Below, in pieces: positions 41,030 to 46,427 of a DNA stretch of 46,427 nucleotides. Source of the stretch: Caldilineales bacterium (lineage in GTDB: Bacteria; Chloroflexota; Anaerolineae; J102); NCBI GenBank assembly GCA_019695115.1, contig JAIBAP010000048.1:1-46427 (forward strand). Reading direction: 5' to 3'. The number at the start of each line of letters is the position of its first letter. Positions within the stretch are counted from its first letter, which is position 1. Both the position numbers and the translations under genes were made by a program. The notes under the pieces are model-generated. The model was not told the DNA's origin, did not search any database, and saw nothing but the letters and a program-made list of their open reading frames with translations.

Positions 41030-42436
41030 TCAGACGGCCGTCTGTACGATATCTTGGGGGAGGAAGAAATAGAATCCCGACTCGCCGCCCGCCGCAGCCA
41101 GCGCCTGGCCCAGATCCCGCCCGACCAGCGCGTAGTGCACATCCCACCCCGCGTCTCCGTTCAGCCAGCGATTGCCACGGTCGATCAGCGTCTCCAATGT
41201 GCGCCCGGTCATCGGCTCGCGGCGCCACTTGGCCTCACCGAACAACACCCGTCGCTCCGAGCGGTTGACGGCCACGATGTCGATTTGGGCGTCGCCGCTC
41301 CACCATGACCCGATCTCCTCGAAGCGAAAGGGGATGGCGCCGTCGGCCGAGGCGACGAGCATGTGACGGCGGGCGACCTCTTCCCACACCGGCGCCACAA
41401 TCTGCGGCATGGCCAGACGAATCTGATCGCCGACTTCGTTTTGGCGGCGGCCGATCGCCAGGTAGTCCTCGTTTGGTAGCACCCACTGATGCCAGAAGCG
41501 GAAAAAGGGGTCGCGAAGATGGTAGCTGCCCCAACGATCCGGGTTGCGGGTGCGCTCGACGGCGCGACGATATTCGAGGATGCCCAATTCCACCAGGATG
41601 GACAGGCGATGATCGGCGGTGCGCACGGTCAGGCCCGAAAGCCGGGCGATATCGGCGCGACGATGGCCGCCGCTGGCGATGGCGCGCAAGATGGCAAGGC
41701 TGTCTTCGATGTCGCCATGCAGTTCCTCGTGCAGTTGTAGACGGACTTCGGCAAAGAGACTGCCCTGGGGTGCAAGGATGTGGCGCTTGATATTGGTCAG
41801 GAGGCTGAGCTGCGGGTCGAAGGCGATCAAGTAATCGGGCATCCCGCCCAACACCGCATAGGTCTCGACCAGTTGTTCGGCTGTGTAGTTGGGGAAGAAG
41901 CCGGGCAAATCGCCGATAGCGAGCGGTTTCAGCTCGAAAGGCCAGGTGTGTCGCCGATAGAGCGGCGCGCCAGGGTCGAGCACCTGCTGCTTGATCACGC
42001 TTTGCATCGATCCACTCAGGATCATAAAGATCTGGCTTTGTTGCAGGCGCACATCCCATTCGCGTTGGATTAGCGAGGGCAGTTCGGGGTCGGCTTCGAC
42101 CAGGTAGGGGAATTCGTCGAGCACGACGACAAGACGACGTTGCGCCGCCAGATCGGCGATGACGGCGAAGGCAGCGCCCCAGGAAGGATAGGTGAACGTC
42201 TCGGACGGCGGCGCATCGGCGGCAAAGGTCTGGATGGCGCGCGAAAACTCAGCCAACAGGGTGGCTTTGTCGGCGCGACGGGCGAAGAAGAAGATGCAGG
42301 GCTTGTCTTCCGACCACTCGAAGAGCAGGGCGCTCTTGCCCACGCGCCGGCGGCCATAGAGCACGACGATTTCGGCCCGCCCCTGAGCATAGCGTTCCGA
42401 GAGATAGCTAAGCTCGCGTGTACGCTTGAGAAACAT
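41030..42436 (-). CDS. ATPase of the archaeal-type/DUF234 family with nuclease-like C-terminus
   Basis: A 468-aa protein. The N-terminal P-loop ATPase domain (about 1-215) has Walker A GRRRVGKSA, Walker B LVVVLDEFPYL and an SGSMQS sensor stretch. A winged-helix-like region follows (about 250-310). The C-terminal DUF234-type region has GDAQIDIVAVN...LFGEAKWR, which fits a PD-(D/E)XK nuclease core. The family is common in Archaea and some bacteria; its role is not established (chaperone-like, mobile or defence-related have been proposed). AAGGAG lies before the ATG. An inverted repeat is centred against the -35 region of its promoter, so it may be autoregulated or regulated by a local repressor. 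Confidence 0.9.
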   Translation of the reverse strand: MFLKRTRELSYLSERYAQGRAEIVVLYGRRRVGKSALLFEWSEDKPCIFFFARRADKATLLAEFSRAIQTFAADAPPSETFTYPSWGAAFAVIADLAAQRRLVVVLDEFPYLVEADPELPSLIQREWDVRLQQSQIFMILSGSMQSVIKQQVLDPGAPLYRRHTWPFELKPLAIGDLPGFFPNYTAEQLVETYAVLGGMPDYLIAFDPQLSLLTNIKRHILAPQGSLFAEVRLQLHEELHGDIEDSLAILRAIASGGHRRADIARLSGLTVRTADHRLSILVELGILEYRRAVERTRNPDRWGSYHLRDPFFRFWHQWVLPNEDYLAIGRRQNEVGDQIRLAMPQIVAPVWEEVARRHMLVASADGAIPFRFEEIGSWWSGDAQIDIVAVNRSERRVLFGEAKWRREPMTGRTLETLIDRGNRWLNGDAGWDVHYALVGRDLGQALAAAGGESGFYFFLPQDIVQTAV

Positions 42437-42462
42437 GGTGGCGACGTCTCCTTGGTCGCCCC

Positions 42463-42545
42463 AGTATAGCGCGCCCGCCCCCTGTCGGCAAAGATTACCA
42501 TCGCCGGTGGTAATCTTCGGGATTACCGCCGGCCGTGGTAGTTTT
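42463..42545 (-). promoter_or_regulatory. ATPase gene promoter with abutting inverted repeats
   Basis: On the minus strand TTGCCG (42486-42491), a 17-bp spacer and TATACT (42463-42468) precede the ribosome binding site AAGGAG. Directly against the -35 lies AAGATTACCA (42491-42500) with TGGTAATCTT (42508-42517), a perfect 10-bp inverted repeat around 7 bases. A second, imperfect unit (GATTACC...GGTAGTT, about 42520-42545) follows. Two tandem operator-like sites are suggested. Confidence 0.7.
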
Positions 42546-42556
42546 CTGGTTTGGCA

Positions 42557-44041
42557 TCACCTCACCAGCCGGGCGTACAAGTCCTGCTGCCGGGCGATGG
42601 CGCGCCGGTAGAGGGCGTGCCGTTCGGGGTCAGGCGCGCAGGTGGGGCCGAGCAGGTCGGGGGCGGCGGCGAGGCCGGGCAGGAGTCCCAGGGCTGCGAG
42701 CGCAAGCAGGGCGACGCCGCGGGCGGTGGCTTCGGCGGCCTGGGAGAGTGTGATCGGCCGGCCCAGAGCGTCGGCCATGATCTGCAACCAGGTGAGCGAG
42801 GCCGCCAGGGCGCCGCCGCTGGCGATGATTTGCGCCTCGCCGGGCAGCAACGAGGCGAGCATGTCATAGACGAGGGCGATGCGATAGGCCACGGCTTCCA
42901 TGCCGGCGCGCAGAATATCAAGCGGCGTTGTCCCCAGAGTCAGGCCGTGAATGGTGGCGCGGGCGTCGCCTGCCCAGCCGGGCGCACGCTCACCGGAGAA
43001 GAAGGGGAGGATGGTGAGGCCGTGGCCGTCGGGCGGCAGAGCGGAAAGGGCAGATTCCACCGCTTCCCGGTCGCCCAGCTGCAAGCTCTCGCCCATCCAG
43101 GCGTACACGTTCCCACCCTCGGTCAAAGCCCCGCCCGGCAGCGAGCGCCGTCTATCCACGCGATAGCACCACAGTCCGGGCGGCAGGGTGGGGATGTCGG
43201 TTTCGAGCACGACGCGCAGGGCGGCGGTGGTGCCCACGGTCAGGGCCACGCGACTCGGGCCGGTGGCGCCGCTGCCGATGTTGGCGGCGGCGCCATCGCC
43301 GATGGCCGGGAACCAGGGGACGTGCGTCAGGGCGGGCCAGCGGGCGGCGAAGGCGGGGCGCAAATCAAAACGGGGGCGGTTGAAGTCAGTGAGGGGGGAG
43401 AGATGGAGATTGGAGATTGGAGATTGGGAGAGGAGGGGGGCGTCCCAAATGAGTTGGCGGCGGTCGAGCAGGCCGGTCCACGAGGCAACGTAGTAGCTGA
43501 CGGCGGTCTCGCCGAAGAGTCTGAGTTCGAGGTATTCGCCGATGGAGAGCCAGCGAGCGACCTGGGCGAAACGGGCGGGGTCAGAGCGATGGAGCCAACG
43601 CAGGCGGGCCGGCAGGTAGCTGGGGTGGAAGCGACAGCCGGTGCGCTGGTGGGTTTCGGTTTCGTCGCAGTCGGCGCGCAGGCCGGGGACTTCGCCAGCG
43701 GCGCGGGCATCGGCATAGGTGGTCAGTGGAAAAATGGCGCGGCCGGCGGCGTCGAGACCGAAGATGTTGTTGGCAAAAGTGGCTACGCCGACGCCAACGA
43801 TCGCGCCGGCCAACGGCCCGGCCTGGGCGAGGGCCTGGTCGAGGCAGGCGAAGATGCGTTCGAGCAGCTCGTCGGGGTCGAATTCATGGGCGCCGGGCGG
43901 AGAGGTGCGGGCGATCACAGCCTGCCGGCCTTCCACCACCTCCACCGTGGCGCCCTGGCGGTCGAACAGCAGCGCCCGCACCGAGGAAGAGCCGATGTCG
44001 AGGGCGAGGATGTAGGGAGGCTCTGCCGGCGTCGTCTTCAT
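42557..44041 (-). CDS. FGGY-family carbohydrate kinase
   Basis: A 494-aa cytoplasmic sugar kinase of the gluconokinase/xylulokinase type. The N-terminal ATPase motif is ILALDIGSSSVRALLFD. Other hallmarks are GVGVATFANNIFGLD, LTVGTTAALR, FFSGERAPGW (FGGY signature region) and IIASGGALAASLTWLQIMAD. The start at 44041 (MKTTPAEPPYILALDIG) has an alternative three codons earlier at 44050. Residues near 43402-43428 carry an odd 7-bp repeat (LLSQSPISNLHLSPL). It faces a divergently transcribed SorC regulator and a zinc dehydrogenase, so the three probably handle one sugar or polyol. Which sugar is not decidable. Confidence 0.9.
   Translation of the reverse strand: MKTTPAEPPYILALDIGSSSVRALLFDRQGATVEVVEGRQAVIARTSPPGAHEFDPDELLERIFACLDQALAQAGPLAGAIVGVGVATFANNIFGLDAAGRAIFPLTTYADARAAGEVPGLRADCDETETHQRTGCRFHPSYLPARLRWLHRSDPARFAQVARWLSIGEYLELRLFGETAVSYYVASWTGLLDRRQLIWDAPLLSQSPISNLHLSPLTDFNRPRFDLRPAFAARWPALTHVPWFPAIGDGAAANIGSGATGPSRVALTVGTTAALRVVLETDIPTLPPGLWCYRVDRRRSLPGGALTEGGNVYAWMGESLQLGDREAVESALSALPPDGHGLTILPFFSGERAPGWAGDARATIHGLTLGTTPLDILRAGMEAVAYRIALVYDMLASLLPGEAQIIASGGALAASLTWLQIMADALGRPITLSQAAEATARGVALLALAALGLLPGLAAAPDLLGPTCAPDPERHALYRRAIARQQDLYARLVR
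43402..43428. repeat. 7-bp tandem repeat inside the kinase gene
   Basis: Three perfect units of GGAGATT (43405-43425) with degenerate flanks lie in the kinase coding sequence and give the peptide SQSPISNLH on the minus strand. The unit is of the same kind as the intergenic short repeats. Confidence 0.85.
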
Positions 44042-44053
44042 GGCGGACATGCT

Positions 44054-44154
44054 AACAACATCGGCGTCGCTTCGACAAGACGAGGGTGGGCGGATTGCTG
44101 GGATGGGCGGATTGGGAGGAGATGCCAACAACATCGGCGTCGCTTCGACAAGAC
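44054..44154. repeat. 28-bp direct repeat pair in the divergent promoter region
   Basis: A perfect 28-bp sequence beginning AACAACATCGGCGTCGC lies at 44054-44081 and again at 44127-44154, 73 bp apart. A further four to five matching bases lie before each. The interval between them contains GGATGGGCGGATTG variants. The pair sits between the kinase gene start and the regulator promoter. It is either a pair of regulator sites or a small duplicated element. Confidence 0.9.
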
Positions 44155-44191
44155 TACCAGACGGTCATCTGAAAAGGAGGAGATTCACTTC

Positions 44192-44253
44192 TTGACAACC
44201 GTTGTTGGGGCTGCTATACTATGTGCAATTGCACGATGACTGTGCATTTGCAC
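44192..44253 (+). promoter_or_regulatory. Consensus promoter and two operator boxes of the SorC regulator gene
   Basis: TTGACA (44192-44197), a 17-bp spacer and TATACT (44215-44220), with TGC before the -10, form a near-ideal sigma-70 promoter. Just after it lie two palindromic boxes: GTGCAATTGCAC (44223-44234, perfect) and GTGCATTTGCAC (44242-44253, one mismatched pair), 19 bp centre to centre. They sit at the transcript start and in the early leader, a position for repression by the SorC protein encoded next. Confidence 0.85.
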
Positions 44254-44274
44254 GGCTTTCCTATCCTTCCAACC

Positions 44275-45240
44275 ATGCCCGACCCCGACTTGCACGAACT
44301 GCTGGCAGAAGTGGCGTCGCTCTACTATGAGGAGGAGCGCACGCAAACCGAAATTGCGGCGCGGCTGGGATTGTCGCGAGTCAAGGTCTACCGCTTGCTC
44401 AAGCAGGCGCGCGAAGAACAAGTGGTGGCGATCGTGATCGATTGGCCGATCAAGCGCGATGCCCGGCTGGAACGCGAGCTGTGCCAGCGCTTCGGCCTCA
44501 GCGAGGCGCTGGTCATGCAGTCGATGTCGATGGAACAAGGCGCCAGCCTGCACCAATTGGGGCAGATGGCCGCCCGCTATTTGGAGCAGACGCTGCAAGA
44601 TGGGGCGACGCTGACGGTTTGCCTGGGGCGCTCGACCTACGAGACGATCAATGCCATCCGCCCTGGCTTTCGCGCCCATGTGCATGTGGTTCCGGCCCTG
44701 GGCAGCATGCCCTTCGCCATGCACGAAATGGATAGTGGGGCGCTGGCGCGGAGGCTGGCGCAAAAGCTCGGTGGCGATGTCTTCGATCTGTCGGCGCCGG
44801 CCATGGCCGATAGCGCCGCCGCCGCCGGGGTGCTCCGCAGCCAGCGCGACATCAAACGGGCGCTGGAGGCGGCCGAGAATGCCGATCTGGCGCTGGTGGG
44901 CATCGGCAATCTCGATCCGGTGCAATCTGGCTTTGTGAAGGGCGGGTTCATGACGCCGGAGGGGGCGAAGGCGCTGGTGGAGGCCGGGGCGGTGGGAGAC
45001 ATCGCCGGCCGCATTTTCAGCCTCGATGGCCGCTTGCATGACAATGAGTTCGACGAACGCATCATCGGCATCGGGCTGGAGGCATTACGGCGCATCCCCT
45101 GCACCGTGGCCGTTGCCCTGGGTCTGGAGAAGGCGCGGGCAATCTGCGGTTCATTGCGCTCCGGGGTGGTGAAGGTATTGTGCAGCGATGATCGTACGGC
45201 CAGGGCCGTGCTGGAACTGGAGAACGGTGATGATCGCTAA
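44275..45240 (+). CDS. SorC-family transcriptional regulator of sugar metabolism
   Basis: A 321-aa repressor/activator. A helix-turn-helix at about 22-43 (RTQTEIAARLGLSRVKVYRLL) is followed by the sugar-phosphate-binding SorC/DeoR-like domain (from about 60), with LTVCLGRSTYETI, VPALGSM and ALVGIGNL. The ATG at 44275 is used because the in-frame ATG at 44221 begins right behind the -10 element and cannot be in the message. Two matching palindromes lie between the promoter and this start. The dehydrogenase gene starts inside its last codons (11-bp overlap). It probably senses a phosphorylated sugar made by the divergent FGGY kinase. Confidence 0.9.
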   Translation: MPDPDLHELLAEVASLYYEEERTQTEIAARLGLSRVKVYRLLKQAREEQVVAIVIDWPIKRDARLERELCQRFGLSEALVMQSMSMEQGASLHQLGQMAARYLEQTLQDGATLTVCLGRSTYETINAIRPGFRAHVHVVPALGSMPFAMHEMDSGALARRLAQKLGGDVFDLSAPAMADSAAAAGVLRSQRDIKRALEAAENADLALVGIGNLDPVQSGFVKGGFMTPEGAKALVEAGAVGDIAGRIFSLDGRLHDNEFDERIIGIGLEALRRIPCTVAVALGLEKARAICGSLRSGVVKVLCSDDRTARAVLELENGDDR

Positions 45241-46270
45241 CACGATCGCGTCGATGGTCGTTCCTATTTTCCGGGGCGAAGGCCGGCTGTCATACGAAAC
45301 GCGCCCTGTCCCCACCCTGGCCGCAGCCGATGATGTGATCGTGCAGATCGAAGCCTGTGGCATCTGCGGCACCGACCTCAATATCCTGGCCACGCCGCCC
45401 GCGCACAAAGCCACGCCCGGCATCGTCATCGGGCACGAGGGCGTGGGTGTGGTGGCGGAGGTGGGAAGCGCGGTTTCAGGCTTGCAGCCGGGGGATCGGG
45501 TGGTGATCGCCAATCGCCTGACCTGCGGCCAGTGCGCTTATTGCCGCCGGGGCCTCGACAACCAGTGTACGAACTATCAGACCATCGGCACCACTGTCGA
45601 TGGCGCCTTCGCTCCCTACCTGCGGGCGCCGGCGCGGGCGCTGTGGCAGATCTCGCCGGCTGTGCCGCGCGACGATGCCGCCCTGTTCGAGCCGCTGGCC
45701 TGCGCCGTTGGCGCCGTCAAGCGGGCGCCCTTCCAGGCCGGCGACCATGTGGCCATCATCGGAGCTGGGCCGATGGGTCTGCTTTTCGCCCTGCTCTATC
45801 GGACGATGGGCGCCGGCAAGATCATCGTCATCGACCTTGCGCCCTACCGGCTCGATTTCGCCCGTGATCTGGGGGTCGATGCGGCTGTGAATGCTGCTGA
45901 GATCGATGTATCTGCCGAAGTCAAACGGCTGACCAGCCTCGGCGCCGACATCGTCGTGGATGCGGTCGGCAACCAGATGGCACAGGCGATCCGGTTGGCG
46001 CGCCGTGGCGGGCAGATCATTCTCTTTGGTCTGCGCCCGCATGATAACCCACCTGTCAACCAGTATACGATCACACGCTACGACCTCACCATCCACGGCA
46101 CGTTCGTCGGCCTGCATCCTTTCGCCCAGACGATTCAGCTGCTCGAAAGTGGGCGCTTGCAGCCGTCGGCGATCATCACGCATCGCTTACCGTTGTCGGA
46201 ACTACAGCGCGGCGTCGAGCTGATGCGCACGCAACAGGCGATGAAGGTATTGATCGAGATGGAGAGGTAG
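45230..46270 (+). CDS. Zinc-dependent medium-chain dehydrogenase (polyol/sugar type)
   Basis: A 346-aa MDR-family oxidoreductase using NAD(P). Catalytic zinc ligands fit Cys46 (GICGTD) and His69/Glu70 (GHEG). The structural zinc Cys set is Cys99, Cys102, Cys105 and Cys113 (CGQCAYCRRG...C). The Rossmann motif is IIGAGPMG. This matches sorbitol/threonine-type dehydrogenases, which oxidise a secondary alcohol of a polyol. The ATG at 45230 has GGAG 7 bases upstream and overlaps the regulator gene by 11 bp, so the two are co-transcribed. With the FGGY kinase it gives a polyol-to-ketose-to-phosphate route; the exact substrate is inference. Confidence 0.9.
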   Translation: MIANTIASMVVPIFRGEGRLSYETRPVPTLAAADDVIVQIEACGICGTDLNILATPPAHKATPGIVIGHEGVGVVAEVGSAVSGLQPGDRVVIANRLTCGQCAYCRRGLDNQCTNYQTIGTTVDGAFAPYLRAPARALWQISPAVPRDDAALFEPLACAVGAVKRAPFQAGDHVAIIGAGPMGLLFALLYRTMGAGKIIVIDLAPYRLDFARDLGVDAAVNAAEIDVSAEVKRLTSLGADIVVDAVGNQMAQAIRLARRGGQIILFGLRPHDNPPVNQYTITRYDLTIHGTFVGLHPFAQTIQLLESGRLQPSAIITHRLPLSELQRGVELMRTQQAMKVLIEMER

Positions 46271-46289
46271 GCCGGGAAGTCGATCAGTC

Positions 46290-46315
46290 ATTGGTAATTA
46301 GTAATTGGTAATTCT
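46290..46315. repeat. Short TAATT(A/G)GTAATT repeats after the dehydrogenase gene
   Basis: ATTGGTAATTAGTAATTGGTAATT is made of 7-bp units of the same kind as the AT-rich repeat at 24850-24900. It lies in the 137-bp gap before the last gene. Confidence 0.7.
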
Positions 46316-46407
46316 TTAGTTTCCGCTAAGTGCTGACGTGACAAAGGCGGCTGGATGGTTCATGATTGCAGGAAACCATTCCCACAAGCTCCTGCAAGGA
46401 GAGAACC

Positions 46408-46427
46408 ATGCCAACCGCCGTACGAGA
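46408..46427 (+). CDS. Start of a gene cut off by the window end
   Basis: ATG at 46408 follows a strong AAGGAG ribosome binding site at about 9 bases. Only MPTAVR is seen before the edge, so neither length nor function can be judged. It lies on the same strand as the dehydrogenase after a 137-bp gap and may belong to the same sugar locus. Confidence 0.5.

Noticed and set aside
44054-44154. Possible minimal CRISPR (two 28-bp repeats, 45-bp spacer)
   Set aside because: Only two repeats, no cas genes, and a position in a divergent promoter region; regulatory or dispersed repeat is more likely.
44221-44274. Earlier ATG for the SorC regulator
   Set aside because: It directly follows the -10 hexamer and would be at or before the transcript start; the added residues MCNCTMTVHLHG only translate the operator boxes.

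Overview
The window is high-GC bacterial DNA (AT-rich patches stand out) and most resembles a member of the Chloroflexota (Anaerolineae/Caldilineae-like). The basis is the style of the genes: very long secreted proteins with Thr/Pro-rich stalks, NarL-type sensor kinases with many membrane segments, C25 (gingipain-fold) peptidases without a type IX sorting domain, ATPase/DUF234 proteins, and abundant short tandem repeats between and inside genes. This is inference from family content; no rRNA or tRNA gene was seen.

Layout. 1-1034: a 16-bp tandem array, then mtnP (methylthioadenosine phosphorylase). 1083-3961: a membrane sensor kinase, a LuxR-type response regulator coupled to it by an ATGA overlap, and a receiver-only regulator. 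4073-19097: a surface/secreted block with an AT-richer lipoprotein, a small anchored protein, two giant secreted proteins (1773 and 1812 aa) and a lipoprotein between them. The giants share a near-identical leader and a collinear 595-codon VWA/CARDB-like module. 19103-19838 (minus): a TumE-type toxin-antitoxin-like pair with its own promoter and a palindrome between -35 and -10. 19898-23158 (minus): an amidohydrolase (MTA/SAH deaminase type) fused to a C-terminal CYTH domain, then VKOR and a DsbA-like oxidoreductase, which form an extracytoplasmic disulfide pair.

23318-30139 (plus): an envelope/polysaccharide run with an O-antigen ligase-like protein, Ca2+/H+ exchanger, GtrA protein, GT4 glycosyltransferase, a class III cyclase with SRPBCC-like and zinc-ribbon parts, and a membrane protein; most junctions are tight or overlapping. 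30359-30607: a small two-helix membrane protein. 30720-40033 (plus): a heterodimeric ABC exporter (one degenerate and one canonical ATP site), a secreted C25 peptidase, a Thr/Pro-stalk membrane-anchored protein and a lipoprotein C25 peptidase. 40011-42436 (minus): an aminoglycoside-phosphotransferase-fold kinase and an ATPase/DUF234 protein with an inverted repeat against its promoter. 42557-46270: a divergent catabolic locus with an FGGY sugar kinase (minus) facing a SorC regulator and a zinc-dependent polyol/sugar dehydrogenase (plus). A consensus-like promoter and two GTGCA(A/T)TTGCAC boxes lie in front of the regulator. The window ends in the first codons of another gene.

The most notable signals are the amidohydrolase-CYTH fusion, the paired giant VWA proteins, the ABC/C25 peptidase locus, several well-formed promoter/operator architectures, a perfect intrinsic terminator 28 bp in front of a start codon, and short repeats that have run in frame into coding sequence.
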